A stretch of DNA of 64,000 nt, taken from Pulveribacter suum. Lineage in GTDB: Bacteria > Pseudomonadota > Gammaproteobacteria > Burkholderiales > Burkholderiaceae_C. Of the stretch, positions 9,824-18,724 are shown piece after piece. Position numbers and translations under genes: made by a program. The notes beneath the pieces are model-generated. The model was not told the origin of the DNA, did no database searches, and saw nothing but the letters and a program-made list of their open reading frames with translations. The stretch lies in the NCBI RefSeq assembly GCF_003013695.1, contig NZ_CP027792.1, positions 2,624,501 through 2,688,500 on the forward strand. Direction: 5' to 3'. Position 1 is the stretch's first letter; each line of letters starts with the position of its first letter.

Positions 9824-9908
9824 GCCCGGGTGGTGGAATTGGTAGACGCAGGGGACTCAAAATCCCCCGCCGCAAGGCGTGCCGGTTCGATTCCGGCCCC
9901 GGGCACCA
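9824..9908 (+). tRNA. tRNA-Leu (CAA anticodon)
   Basis: An 85-base tRNA with encoded CCA (9906-9908). The acceptor stem GCCCGGG (9824-9830) pairs with CCCGGGC (9898-9904). The anticodon loop CTCAAAA gives CAA, which reads UUG. A long variable arm (class II) and the T-loop GTTCGATTC are present. It stands alone between cysM and mutS. Confidence 0.97.
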
Positions 9909-9917
9909 GGCATCAGA

Positions 9918-9952
9918 GCCGCTCCTGCTGGACCAGCAGGGGCGGCTTTTTT
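9918..9952 (+). terminator. Intrinsic terminator after tRNA-Leu
   Basis: The stem GCCGCTCCTGCTGG (9918-9931) pairs with CAGCAGGGGCGGC (9934-9946), followed by TTTTTT. It separates the tRNA from mutS. Confidence 0.85.
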
Positions 9953-10009
9953 CATGGCGCCACAACCCCTTGCGGGGACAATCGGCCAGACCCTCACGAC
10001 AACGCAGAC

Positions 10010-12661
10010 ATGGGAGCGCCCCGGTTGACTGACACCCTGGACACCTCGGACTTCTCCGAGCACACGCCGATGATGGCCCAGTACCTGGCCATCAAGGCCG
10101 GGTTTCCCGACACCCTGCTGCTGTACCGCATGGGCGACTTCTACGAGCTGTTCTACGCCGACGCCGAGCGCGCCGCGCAGCTGCTGGACATCACGCTCAC
10201 GCAGCGCGGGCAGTCGGCCGGGCAGCCGGTGGTCATGGCCGGCGTGCCCTTCCACGCGCTGGAGCAGTACCTGGCGCGCCTGATCCGGCTGGGCGAGTCG
10301 GTGGCGATTGCCGAGCAGGTGGGCGAGGTCGGCGCATCAAAAGGCCCGGTGGCGCGCAAGGTGGTGCGCGTGGTCACGCCCGGCACGCTGACGGACAGCG
10401 AACTGCTGCCCGACAAGAGCGAGGCCTTGCTGCTGGCCCTGCACCAGGCCCCGCGCGGGCGCTGCGGCCTGGCCTGGCTGAGCGTGACGCAGGGCGTGGT
10501 GCAGCTGGCCGAATGCGCGCAGGACGAGCTTGCCGCCTGGCTGGCGCGCGTGGGCGCCAGCGAACTGATCCACGCCAGCGGCATCACCCCGCGCTTTGCC
10601 GCCCAGCTGGCCGCGCTGCGCCAAGCCGGCCAGCTGGCCTGCCCGGCGGCGGCGCGCCCCGACTGGCAGTTCGACGCCGCCCTGGGCGAGCGCAAGTTGC
10701 TGGAACACCTGGGCGCCGCCAGCCTGCAGGCCTGGAACGCCGAGGGCCTGCACCACGCCCACGCTGCCGCCGCCGCGCTCTTGCACTACGCCGAACACAC
10801 ACAGGGCCGCGCCCTGCCCCACCTGCACGGCGTGCGCGTGCAGCAGGCGGACGAGCTGATCCACCTGCCGGCGGCCACGCGGCGCAACCTGGAGCTGGTC
10901 AAGACCTTGCGCGGCGAGGATGGGCCCACGCTGTTCTCGCTGCTGGACACCTGCATGACCGGCATGGGCAGCCGGCTGCTCAAGACCTGGCTGCTGGAGC
11001 CCCGGCGCGACCGCCGCGAGGCGCGCCAGCGCCTGGCTGCCACCACCGCCCTGCGCGGCGCGGGCAGCGGCGACGGCCCCTGGCAGGCGCTGCGCGGGCA
11101 GCTGCGCGGCGTGTGCGACGTGGAGCGCATCACCGCCCGCGCGGCGCTGCACCAGGTGCGCCCGCGCGAGCTGGTGGCGCTGGCTGCCACGCTACAAAAA
11201 TCGCAGCTGCTGGCGCAAGCGGGGCAAGCGCCAGAGCCGTTTTTGGCTCAGATTTTCGAGCAGTTGCAGCCGCCCGCCGAATGCCTGGCGCTGCTGCACT
11301 CCGCCATCGCCCCCGAGCCGCCGGCGCTGCTGCAAGCCGGCGGCGTGATCGCCCCGGGTTTTGACGCCGAGCTGGACGAGCTGCGCGGCATCCGCGACCA
11401 CTGCGACGACTTTCTGCTGCAGCTGGAGTCGCGCGAGCGCGAGCGCACCGGCATCGCCAACCTGCGCGTGCAGTTCAACAAGGTGCACGGCTTCTACATC
11501 GAGGTCACAGCCAGCCACGTGGACAAGGTGCCGCCCGAGTGGCGCCGCCGCCAGACGCTGAAGAACGCCGAGCGCTTCATCACGCCCGAACTCAAAAGCT
11601 TCGAGGACAAGGCCCTTTCGGCCCAGGAGCGCGCCCTGTCGCGTGAAAAATGGCTGTACGAGCAGGTGCTGCAGCGGCTGCAGCCGCACGTGCCCCAGCT
11701 CACCCGGCTGGCCCAGGCCCTGGCCACGCTGGACGCGCTGTGCACGCTGGCCGAGCGCTCGCTCACCCTGGGCTGGTGCGCACCGCAGTTCGTGGACCAG
11801 CCGTGCATCGACATCGAGGCCGGCCGCCACCCGGTGGTGCAGGCGCGCCTGGCCGAGGCCTCGCGCGGCGCCTTCATCCCCAACCACACCCGGCTGCATG
11901 CCAATACGCGCATGCAGATCATCACCGGCCCCAACATGGGCGGCAAATCGACCTACATGCGCCAGGTGGCGCTGATCGTGCTGCTGGCCAGCATGGGCAG
12001 CCACGTGCCCGCCAGCAGCTGCCGGCTGGGGCCGATTGACGCCATCCACACCCGCATCGGCGCCGCCGACGACCTGGCCAACGCCCAGTCCACCTTCATG
12101 CTGGAGATGACCGAGGCGGCGCAGATCCTGCACGGCGCCACCGCCCAATCGCTGGTGCTGATGGACGAGATCGGCCGCGGCACCAGCACCTTCGACGGCC
12201 TGGCCCTGGCCAGCGGCATCGCCACCCACTTGCACGACAAGACGCGCGCCTTCACGCTGTTCGCCACGCACTACTTCGAGCTGACCGAGCTGGCCACGCG
12301 CCACGCGCACGCCGTCAACGTGCACGTGGGCGCGACAGAGGCCGGCGCCGACATCGTCTTCCTGCACGAGATCCAGCCCGGCCCGGCCAGCCGCAGCTAC
12401 GGCGTGCAGGTGGCCCGCCTGGCTGGCGTGCCCGCCGCCGTGCTGCACCACGCGCGCCACGTGCTGGCCACGCTGGAAGAGCGCGCCGGCCGCCACGACC
12501 TGCAGGTGGACCTGTTCGCACCGCCCCCCGCCGCCGAGGCGCCCGCGTCCAGCGCCGCGCAGCAGCTGCTGGCGCAGATCGAGCCCGACACCTTGAGCCC
12601 GCGCGAGGCGCTGGACGCGCTGTACCAGCTGAAAAAGCTCGCCAGCGCCGCCCCGGCCTGA
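10010..12661 (+). CDS. mutS: DNA mismatch repair protein MutS
   Basis: Recognises base mismatches and small loops and recruits MutL. The 883-residue protein carries the mismatch-wedge motif (GDFYELF near 40), connector, lever and clamp domains, a C-terminal ATPase with Walker [10 protein letters not shown] (640-648), Walker B ([18 protein letters not shown]) and a helix-turn-helix tail. I chose ATG 10010 (MGAPRL); the longer frame would read through the tRNA. Odd feature: codons for about residues 394-416, in the lever region, are a recognisable copy of the family A repeat, with no obvious change in length relative to E. coli MutS. Confidence 0.95.
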   Translation: MGAPRLTDTLDTSDFSEHTPMMAQYLAIKAGFPDTLLLYRMGDFYELFYADAERAAQLLDITLTQRGQSAGQPVVMAGVPFHALEQYLARLIRLGESVAIAEQVGEVGASKGPVARKVVRVVTPGTLTDSELLPDKSEALLLALHQAPRGRCGLAWLSVTQGVVQLAECAQDELAAWLARVGASELIHASGITPRFAAQLAALRQAGQLACPAAARPDWQFDAALGERKLLEHLGAASLQAWNAEGLHHAHAAAAALLHYAEHTQGRALPHLHGVRVQQADELIHLPAATRRNLELVKTLRGEDGPTLFSLLDTCMTGMGSRLLKTWLLEPRRDRREARQRLAATTALRGAGSGDGPWQALRGQLRGVCDVERITARAALHQVRPRELVALAATLQKSQLLAQAGQAPEPFLAQIFEQLQPPAECLALLHSAIAPEPPALLQAGGVIAPGFDAELDELRGIRDHCDDFLLQLESRERERTGIANLRVQFNKVHGFYIEVTASHVDKVPPEWRRRQTLKNAERFITPELKSFEDKALSAQERALSREKWLYEQVLQRLQPHVPQLTRLAQALATLDALCTLAERSLTLGWCAPQFVDQPCIDIEAGRHPVVQARLAEASRGAFIPNHTRLHANTRMQIITGPNMGGKSTYMRQVALIVLLASMGSHVPASSCRLGPIDAIHTRIGAADDLANAQSTFMLEMTEAAQILHGATAQSLVLMDEIGRGTSTFDGLALASGIATHLHDKTRAFTLFATHYFELTELATRHAHAVNVHVGATEAGADIVFLHEIQPGPASRSYGVQVARLAGVPAAVLHHARHVLATLEERAGRHDLQVDLFAPPPAAEAPASSAAQQLLAQIEPDTLSPREALDALYQLKKLASAAPA
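11191..11256 (+). repeat. Family A repeat embedded in the mutS coding sequence
   Basis: AGCTGCTGGCGC (11205-11216) and CAAGCGCCAG (11225-11234) arms, flanked by GCTACAAAAA and by GCCGTTTTTGGCTCAGATTT, match the intergenic copies including their outer flanks. The frame stays open and encodes [20 protein letters not shown]. Confidence 0.7.
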
Positions 12662-12680
12662 CCGACTGCACGCCCCTCCC

Positions 12681-14195
12681 ATGCCCGACACCTCCCCGGC
12701 GCCCGGCGCGCCTGCCCTGCCCTGGCGCGCCCTGCTGGCCGCCGGCGTGCTGTATCTGCTGGCCTGGACGCTGCTGCCGCCCCTGCTGATCTCCAGCTTT
12801 CCGCTGGACGTGGTGGAGAGCCTGTCCTGGGGCCGCGAATGGCAGTGGGGTTACTACAAGCACCCGCCGCTGGCACCCTGGCTGCTGCACCTGTGCTACC
12901 GCGCCTTCGGCGCCGCCGGGCCCTTTTTGCTCAGCCAGCTGTGCATCGCCGCCACGCTGTGGCTGGTCTGGCTGGCGGGCTGCCGACTGATGCAGCGCGA
13001 GCGCGCCCTGCTGGGCACCGTGCTGACGCTGGGCGTGGCCTTCTACGGCCACCCGGCGCTGGAGTTCAACCACAACATCGCGCAGATGCCGCTGTGGGCC
13101 GGTCTGGGCTGGGCGCTGCTGGCCGCGCTGCAGGACGGGCGGCCGCGCTACTGGCTGGCGCTGGGCGCGCTGGCAGGCCTGGGCCTGCTGACCAAGTACT
13201 CGGTCGCCATCCTGCTGGCCTGCCTGGGGCTGTACCTGGTGCTGGGCCCGGCGCGGCGCGCCCTGGCGCGGCCCGGGCCGTGGCTGGCGCTGGGCCTGGC
13301 GCTGCTGCTGCTGGCACCGCACCTGTACTGGCTGTGGCAGTCCGGCTGGCTGCCCATGGCCTACGCCAGCCAGCGCGCCGAGGCGCCGGGCGGCAGCGCC
13401 CGGCTGGGCGCCCTGTCCTTCCTGGGCACGCAGGTGCTGAACCACCTGCCGCTGGCGCTGGTGCTGCTGGGCGCCTGGCTGGGCGCGCGGCGCCAGCTAC
13501 CGGCCGCCGGCGCCTGGCGGCTGCACACCCGCTGGCCCGGCTACCTGCTGACCGTGGCCCTGGCGCCGGGCTTGCTGGTCACGCTGCTGGGGCTGGTGAC
13601 CGGCCTGCGCATCCGCGACCTGTGGGGCATGCCCATGTGGGCCTTCAGCGGCCTGCTGGTGGCCGCGCTGCTGCCGCCGGCCTGGCTGGCGCCGCTGCGC
13701 CCGCGCCTGCTCAAGGGCCTGGCGGTGTGGCTGGTGCTCATCACCAGCCTGGCCATGGCCTACCTGGCCTTCGGCGCGCAGGTGCGCCAGCGCCCGGCGC
13801 GCACCGACTGGCCCCAGCAGGCGCTGGTGCAACAGGCCAATGCGGCCTGGGCGCGGGTCTCGCACTGCCCGCTGCGCACCGTGGCGGGCGACTACTGGCT
13901 TGCCGGGCTGGCGGCCGTGCCCTCGCCGAGCCAGCCTTCGGTGCTGATCACGGGCGATGCGCGCTACTCGCCCTGGGCCACGGCAGGCGGCCTGCACCAG
14001 CAGGGCGCGCTCTGGCTGCGTGCCGAAGGCGAACCCGACACGCCCCCAGCCCCGCTGGACCAGCTGCAGCCTGGCCCCGGCCTGCAGCTGCACGAAGGGA
14101 CCTGGCAATTGCCCTGGCCGCGCCGCGACGCGGCGGCGCCGCTGGTGGTGCACTGGCGCGCCTACGTGCCGGCCGCGTGCGCTGTTGCGCCCTAA
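12681..14195 (+). CDS. GT39-type (ArnT/PMT-like) integral membrane glycosyltransferase
   Basis: A 504-residue polytopic protein with about 10-12 membrane helices. The N-terminal segment is followed by a periplasmic loop with DVVESLSWGREWQWGYYKHP, the acidic and KHPP signatures of glycosyltransferases that move a sugar from a polyprenyl-phosphate donor to a lipid or protein acceptor. A small soluble domain closes the C-terminus. It begins 19 bases after mutS. It converges with the GT2/GtrA/ChbG operon and overlaps its 3' end by 4 bases, which fits GT2 making the polyprenyl-P-sugar, GtrA flipping it and this enzyme using it. The acceptor is unknown. Confidence 0.8.
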   Translation: MPDTSPAPGAPALPWRALLAAGVLYLLAWTLLPPLLISSFPLDVVESLSWGREWQWGYYKHPPLAPWLLHLCYRAFGAAGPFLLSQLCIAATLWLVWLAGCRLMQRERALLGTVLTLGVAFYGHPALEFNHNIAQMPLWAGLGWALLAALQDGRPRYWLALGALAGLGLLTKYSVAILLACLGLYLVLGPARRALARPGPWLALGLALLLLAPHLYWLWQSGWLPMAYASQRAEAPGGSARLGALSFLGTQVLNHLPLALVLLGAWLGARRQLPAAGAWRLHTRWPGYLLTVALAPGLLVTLLGLVTGLRIRDLWGMPMWAFSGLLVAALLPPAWLAPLRPRLLKGLAVWLVLITSLAMAYLAFGAQVRQRPARTDWPQQALVQQANAAWARVSHCPLRTVAGDYWLAGLAAVPSPSQPSVLITGDARYSPWATAGGLHQQGALWLRAEGEPDTPPAPLDQLQPGPGLQLHEGTWQLPWPRRDAAAPLVVHWRAYVPAACAVAP

Positions 14196-15028
14196 AAGGA
14201 GAGCACGCCCTGATGCACGTGCAGGCCGCGCTCGCGCAGGTCCTGCGTGAAGGCCTCTGACGACAGGTAGGCGAACTCCACCGGCCGCTGCTGCCCGATG
14301 GCATCCTGCGGCACCGGCCGGGTGGCCGGGTGGCACATCAGCAGCGCGCCGCCGCCTGCCGCCTGCGCCAGCCACTGGCGCATGTGGGCACGGTAGGCGT
14401 CAGTGTCGGGCGCGTCGAAGCCATAGACGCCACCAAAGCCTTGGTTCATGGCCACGCCCGCGCGGCGCAGCAGCCGCGTGGCGCTCCAGCCGCCCAGCAG
14501 GGCGATGACGGCCGCCTTGGGCGAGCGCCACAGCCCGCCCGCGGGCACGGTGGAGCGCACCCAGGGCAGCGCCGCCCCCGATCCGTAGCGTGCCTGCAGC
14601 TCCTGCAGCAGCGCGCGGCGCACGCCGGGCAGCTGGTGCACATGCTGGTGGCCGTCGATGAAGTCCGGCGGCGTGCCCAGGGCACGCTCGAAGTCGTCCA
14701 GCTGCCGGGCCCAGGCCTGGCGCAGGGCCTGCGCCGGCAGCTGGCGCAGGTAGGCGGCGCGCAGCACTTTGCCCAGGCCGTGCGCGGCGTGGGCGCCGCC
14801 GTGCCCCTCGGTCAGGTTGAAGTGCAGACCCACCGAAAGCGCCGGGCGCAGTTCGCGCAGCGCCGCGGCGGCCTCGCGCCAGCGCGGCGCCGTGGTCATG
14901 CCGCTGGTGGCCGACAGGCGCCCGGCGCGGGCCAGCTGGCACACGGCCTCGTCCACGAAGGGGTGCAGGCCGTAGTCGTCGGCGCACAGCACCAGTGAAC
15001 GGCTGGCCAAGGCGGGAGCGGCGCTCAT
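14192..15028 (-). CDS. ChbG/HpnK-family (YdjC-like) carbohydrate deacetylase
   Basis: A 278-residue metal-dependent deacetylase that removes N-acetyl groups from sugars such as chitooligosaccharides, or from sugars attached to hopanoids. The metal-site motifs are seen: CADDYGL near residue 15 (two Asp), VGLHFNLTEG near 75, and DGHQHVHQ near 125. Start and stop match the family length. It overlaps the GtrA stop by 4 bases, so it belongs to the GT2-GtrA operon. The context suggests it edits a lipid-linked or hopanoid sugar rather than degrading chitin; that is an inference. Confidence 0.85.
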   Translation of the reverse strand: MSAAPALASRSLVLCADDYGLHPFVDEAVCQLARAGRLSATSGMTTAPRWREAAAALRELRPALSVGLHFNLTEGHGGAHAAHGLGKVLRAAYLRQLPAQALRQAWARQLDDFERALGTPPDFIDGHQHVHQLPGVRRALLQELQARYGSGAALPWVRSTVPAGGLWRSPKAAVIALLGGWSATRLLRRAGVAMNQGFGGVYGFDAPDTDAYRAHMRQWLAQAAGGGALLMCHPATRPVPQDAIGQQRPVEFAYLSSEAFTQDLRERGLHVHQGVLSF

Positions 15029-15450
15029 GCGGTGGCCGGCGCGCGGAACGCCCAGAACTTGGCCAGGGCGAAGGTGCCCACCGCCACCACCAGCAACACC
15101 AGCAGCAGGCTGGCCAGGTAGTGCCAGGGCAGCCAGCGCAGCGCGGCGGCGTACAGCAGCTCGTTGGCCGTGAACGACAGGCTGGCCACCAGAAAATAGC
15201 GCCCCGCCGCCGCCCAGCCGTGCCGCCCCTGCGCCGGGGCGAAGGTCAGCAGCGCATGGCCGCCGTAGCTGACGGCAAAGGCGACCAGGAAGGCCAGCAC
15301 GTTGGCCACCAGCGGCGCCAGCCCACCCCAGCCCACCCAGGCGGCCACGGCCAGCAGATGGGTGGCGGCCGCGGCGGCGCCGACGCAGGCAAAGCGCAGC
15401 ACCTGGGGCCAGCGGCGCAGTGCCTGCAGCCAGCGGTCAACCGCGCTCAT
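15025..15450 (-). CDS. GtrA-family membrane protein (putative polyprenyl-phosphate-sugar flippase)
   Basis: A 141-residue protein with four membrane helices, the GtrA layout (RFACVGAAAAATHLLAVAAW at the start, KFWAFR near the end). GtrA proteins are thought to flip bactoprenyl-phosphate-linked sugar across the inner membrane. The ATG at 15450 (MSAVDR) lies 14 bases inside the 3' end of the GT2 gene, and the stop overlaps the deacetylase start, so the three are tightly coupled. An upstream in-frame ATG at 15555 would extend it further into GT2 and is rejected. Confidence 0.85.
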   Translation of the reverse strand: MSAVDRWLQALRRWPQVLRFACVGAAAAATHLLAVAAWVGWGGLAPLVANVLAFLVAFAVSYGGHALLTFAPAQGRHGWAAAGRYFLVASLSFTANELLYAAALRWLPWHYLASLLLVLLVVAVGTFALAKFWAFRAPATA

Positions 15451-16453
15451 GCGGTGCGCCCTGCAGCGGGCTGTGGTCGTCGTCGCGCGCCACCAGGTAG
15501 CTGGGGCGGCGCTTGACCTCGTCGTAGATGCGCCCGATGTACTCGCCCAGCACACCGATGGACATCAGCTGCACGCCGGAAAACAGCATGATGCCGGCCG
15601 CCAGCGTGGGCCAGCCGTCCAGGTCGGCACCGAACAGGAGCGTCTCCAGCGTGATCCAGGCGCCATAGGCCAGCGCGCCGGCAGCCACCAGGCTGCCGAC
15701 CACGCTCCACACGCGCAGCGGCATGGTGGTGAACGACGTCAGCCCCAGCAGCGCCAGCGAGCCCAGGCGGCGCAGGTTGAAGCTGGACGCCCCGCCGGCG
15801 CGGTCCTGCGGCACGAAGGGCAGCGCCGCCGTCTTGAAGCCCACCCAGGCGTACAGCCCCTTCATGAAGCGGTGGTGCTCGGGCAGGGCCTTCAGGGCAT
15901 CAGCCACGCGCCGGTCCATCCAGCGAAAGTCCCCCGCGTGCGGCGGCACCTTGACTCGGTTGCCGCTGTTGAGCAGGCGATAAAACAGACTGGTGCCCAG
16001 GCGCTTGGCGCCGCTCTCGGCGGTGCGGTCGGCGATCACGCCATAGACCATGTCGTAGCCCAGCAGCCACAGCTCGTGCATGGCGGGCAGCATCTCCAGG
16101 GGGTGCTGGAAGTCGGCGTCGATCAGCAGCACCGCGTTGCCGCGGGCGTGGTCGATGCCGGCCGACAGGGCGGACTCCTTGCCGAAGTTGCGCGACAGCG
16201 CCAGGTAGCGCACCGGCAGGTCGGCCAGCAGGCCCATGGCCACCTCGTGCGTGCCGTCGCGGCTGCCGTCGTTGACGATCAGGATCTCGAAGTGCGGCGT
16301 GAGCGCACCGGCCGCCTGCGCCAGCGCCTGCACGAAGGCGGCAAGGTTGGCCTCCTCGTTGTAGGCGGGCACCACGCAGCTGAGCGTCAGGCCGGGCCGC
16401 GGCAGGGGGGCAGGCGGCGCGGCGGGGGCGTAGTCGGCGTGCATGTGGCTCAT
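15437..16453 (-). CDS. GT2-family glycosyltransferase (GtrB/ArnC-like polyprenyl-phosphate sugar transferase)
   Basis: A 338-residue enzyme with an N-terminal GT-A fold: SCVVPAYNEEANL at the start, NDGSRDGT, and the metal-binding DADFQHP. Two C-terminal membrane helices (about 235-310) follow, as in GtrB, ArnC and Dpm1-type enzymes. These load a sugar from a nucleotide donor onto polyprenyl phosphate. The start chosen is ATG 16453 (MSHMHADY); ATG 16444 is equally possible. It is first in the operon with GtrA and the ChbG/HpnK-type deacetylase. Specificity is unknown. Confidence 0.87.
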   Translation of the reverse strand: MSHMHADYAPAAPPAPLPRPGLTLSCVVPAYNEEANLAAFVQALAQAAGALTPHFEILIVNDGSRDGTHEVAMGLLADLPVRYLALSRNFGKESALSAGIDHARGNAVLLIDADFQHPLEMLPAMHELWLLGYDMVYGVIADRTAESGAKRLGTSLFYRLLNSGNRVKVPPHAGDFRWMDRRVADALKALPEHHRFMKGLYAWVGFKTAALPFVPQDRAGGASSFNLRRLGSLALLGLTSFTTMPLRVWSVVGSLVAAGALAYGAWITLETLLFGADLDGWPTLAAGIMLFSGVQLMSIGVLGEYIGRIYDEVKRRPSYLVARDDDHSPLQGAPHERG

Positions 16454-16571
16454 CGGGGCGATTGTCCCAAAACTGCGGCCCGCGGCAGCGCTGCCGGCGC
16501 CGCCCGGGGCGCCACTACACTGGCCACCCCGCAGCCGCCCCGCCGGGCGGCGCTGCCCGTTGTTTTCCGCC

Positions 16572-17426
16572 ATGGCCACCATCGTCTTCGCCCACGCCAA
16601 CAGCTTTCCCGCCAGCACCTACCGCGTCCTGTTCGAGCACCTGCGCCAGCGCGGGTTTCACGTCAGCGCGCTGGAGCGTTTCGGCCACGACGAGCGCTAC
16701 CCCGTCACCAACAACTGGCCGCACCTGGTGCAGCAGCTGGCCGACTTCGCCGCGGCCGAGCAGCAGCGCACGGGCGAGCAGGCTTTTCTGGTCGGCCATT
16801 CGCTGGGGGGATTTTTGAGCGTGATGGCCGCCGCCCGCCACCCGGAGCTGGCGCGCGGCGTGCTGCTGATCGACTCGCCCCTGCTGGGCGGCTGGCGTGC
16901 CAGCGCCGTGGGCGTGGCCAAGCGCGCCCAGGTGGTGGGCGCCGTCTCGCCCGGGCGCGTGAGCCGCGCGCGGCGCAACGCCTGGGCCAGCACCGACGAG
17001 GCGCTGGAGCACTTTCAGCGCAAGAAGGTGTTCGCCCGCTGGGAGCCGCAGGTGCTGCACGACTACGTGGCCCACGGCCTGCAGGACGCCGGCGGCAAGC
17101 GCGTGCTGGCCTTCGACCGCGAGGTGGAGACGAAGATCTATGACACCCTGCCGCACAACCTGGCCGCCCTGCTGCGGCGCCACCCACTGCGCTGCCCGGC
17201 CGCCTTCATCGGCGGGCGCGACTCGGTGGAGATGCGCCAGGTGGGCATGGCGCTGACCGAGCGCATCACCCACGGCCGCATCATGATGCTGGACGGCAGC
17301 CACCTGTTCCCCATGGAGCAGCCCCAGGCCACGGCAGCAGCCATCGAGGCGTCGCTGCTGAACCTGGCCACCCTGGCCCAGCGCAAGAAGGCACCAGCCC
17401 AGAAATTGGGGTCAGATTCCAATTAA
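16572..17426 (+). CDS. Alpha/beta hydrolase
   Basis: A 284-residue alpha/beta-hydrolase-fold protein. The nucleophile elbow is GHSLGG near residue 77, an acid is likely in the GGRDS segment near 217, and the histidine lies in DGSHLFPMEQP near 245. It opens with the oxyanion-region motif FAHANSFPA. The substrate is unknown; the closest general class is esterase/lipase-like. The last residues (QKLGSDSN) and the stop are encoded by a copy of a REP-like repeat, so the original C-terminus may have been replaced. It is transcribed away from the GT2 operon. Confidence 0.8.
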   Translation: MATIVFAHANSFPASTYRVLFEHLRQRGFHVSALERFGHDERYPVTNNWPHLVQQLADFAAAEQQRTGEQAFLVGHSLGGFLSVMAAARHPELARGVLLIDSPLLGGWRASAVGVAKRAQVVGAVSPGRVSRARRNAWASTDEALEHFQRKKVFARWEPQVLHDYVAHGLQDAGGKRVLAFDREVETKIYDTLPHNLAALLRRHPLRCPAAFIGGRDSVEMRQVGMALTERITHGRIMMLDGSHLFPMEQPQATAAAIEASLLNLATLAQRKKAPAQKLGSDSN

Positions 17427-17505
17427 AGGAACGGCAAAGAATCGGGGTCAGATTCCAATTGCCGACTCCAATTGCCGCTTAATTGGAATCTGACCCCGAT
17501 ATTCT
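17404..17505. repeat. REP-like triple repeat with long hairpin
   Basis: Three copies of GGGGTCAGATTCCAATT: direct at 17408-17424 and 17444-17460, inverted at 17481-17497. Copies 2 and 3 form a perfect 20-bp stem (17441-17460 with 17481-17500) around a 20-base loop. The core resembles REP sequences linked to RAYT transposases, as I recall; no RAYT gene is in the window. It sits between converging genes. Confidence 0.8.
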
Positions 17506-17507
17506 TA

Positions 17508-17566
17508 CTATCAAATCAGGAGCTATCAGCGCTTGAACAGCAAGGGCTAGAGGCTGAAAAGACCGA
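17508..17566. repeat. Family A repeat downstream of uppP
   Basis: ACTATCAAATCAGGAGCTAT, then CAGCGCTTG / CAAGGGCTAGAGGC arms around AACAG. It directly adjoins the REP-like hairpin and precedes the uppP stop at 17571. Confidence 0.7.
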
Positions 17567-17570
17567 AAAC

Positions 17571-18395
17571 TCAGTCAGCCCAGGTCACCAGCCCGGACCA
17601 GGCGGTGGCCAGCACCACCAGCCCAAAGGCGATGCGGTACCAGGCGAACGGCACGAAGCTGTGGCTGCTGATGTAGCGCAGCAGCCAGCGCACGCAGACC
17701 CAGGCGCTGATGAACGAGAACACCAGCCCCACGGCAAACAGCGGCACGTCGGCGGCCGACAGCAGCGCGCGCTCCTTGTACAGGCTGTACGCGCCCGCGC
17801 CGATCAGCGTGGGAATGGCGAGGAAAAACGAATAGTCCGTCGCCGCCTTGCGCGACAGGCCCAGCAGCATGCCGCCGATGATGGTCGCGCCGCTGCGGCT
17901 GGTGCCCGGCACCATGGCCAGACACTGCACCAGGCCGACTTTGAGCGCGTCCCACGGTCCCATGTCATCCACGCTGTGGATGCGCACGGCCGCCTGCTGG
18001 CGCCGCTCGGCCCACAGGATGACGAAGCCGCCCAGGATGAAGGTGCTGGCCACGACCACGGGCGTGAACAGGTGCTCCTTGATGGCCTTGCCCAGCAGCA
18101 GGCCCAGCACCACGGCCGGCAGAAAGCCGATCAGCACGTTCAGCGTGAAGCGCTGCGCCTGGCGCTGGCTGGGCAGCGCCACCAGCGTTTCGCGGATGCG
18201 CTGCCAATAGACCAGGATGACGGCAAAGATGGCGCCGGTCTGGATGGCGATGTCGAAGACCTTGGCCTTGGCGTCGTCAAAGCCCAGCAGCGAGCCGGCC
18301 AGGATCAGGTGGCCGGTGGAGGAAATCGGCAGGAACTCGGTCAGTCCCTCCACCACGCCCATGATGGCGGCCTTGAGCAGCAAAACGGTATCCAC
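17571..18395 (-). CDS. uppP: Undecaprenyl-diphosphatase UppP (bacitracin resistance protein)
   Basis: Dephosphorylates undecaprenyl pyrophosphate to recycle the lipid carrier for peptidoglycan and other envelope polymers. The 274-residue multi-helix membrane protein has both family signatures: [17 protein letters not shown] near residues 16-32 and [11 protein letters not shown] near 160-170. A GTG start at 18395 (VDTVLLLKA) gives the same length as E. coli UppP; the upstream extension to 18506 is not protein-like. Its position beside polyprenyl-phosphate sugar genes fits shared carrier use. Confidence 0.93.
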   Translation of the reverse strand: MDTVLLLKAAIMGVVEGLTEFLPISSTGHLILAGSLLGFDDAKAKVFDIAIQTGAIFAVILVYWQRIRETLVALPSQRQAQRFTLNVLIGFLPAVVLGLLLGKAIKEHLFTPVVVASTFILGGFVILWAERRQQAAVRIHSVDDMGPWDALKVGLVQCLAMVPGTSRSGATIIGGMLLGLSRKAATDYSFFLAIPTLIGAGAYSLYKERALLSAADVPLFAVGLVFSFISAWVCVRWLLRYISSHSFVPFAWYRIAFGLVVLATAWSGLVTWAD

Positions 18396-18724
18396 GCGCG
18401 TCCTTGTCAGCTTCTCGCCTCGCGAGAAAAAGCGCGGATTATCCGCCGCCCCTCGTCCACCGGCGGCCGGCACGCCTGCAAAAGGCGGTGCATAACTCCA
18501 AGGCACCGCTTGCCGGGCGGGGGCCAGCAGCTATGTATGGAAAAACCACCCTGAACCCGCTGCGCAGCCTGCTGGCGGCACCAGCGCTGGCGCGGCAGGC
18601 ACCCGCCGCCCCGCTCACCCTGCTGCAGGCCGCTCAAGGAGCGGGCCGCGCGGCTGCTCCTGCAGACGCTGTGGCAGGGGCCCTGCAGGTGCGGTTCAGG
18701 GCCCTGGAGCGGACGAAGCCGGGC
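18396..18724. other. Gap of 329 bases between uppP and the FMN protein gene
   Basis: Contains the likely uppP promoter side and a degenerate family A repeat at 18491-18538. A rightward open frame from ATG 18533 runs into the next gene on the opposite strand, but its composition (Ala/Leu/Arg-rich, no recognisable motif) does not convince me it is a gene. Confidence 0.5.
18491..18538. repeat. Family A repeat, degenerate
   Basis: CACCGCTTGCCGGGCGGG and GGCCAGCAGCTATGTATGG resemble the reverse orientation of the family A arms, but pairing is incomplete. Confidence 0.45.

Noticed and set aside
9830..10009. N-terminal extension of mutS through the tRNA-Leu
   Set aside because: The tRNA is unambiguous and a strong terminator lies between; the MutS N-terminal domain begins after 10010.
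11191..11256. The mutS repeat as a disruption of the gene
   Set aside because: The frame is open, flanking motifs are intact and the length is normal, so mutS is called as a functional gene.
17404..17505. CRISPR array
   Set aside because: Only three copies, one inverted, with unequal spacing and no cas genes; a hairpin/REP-like element explains it better.
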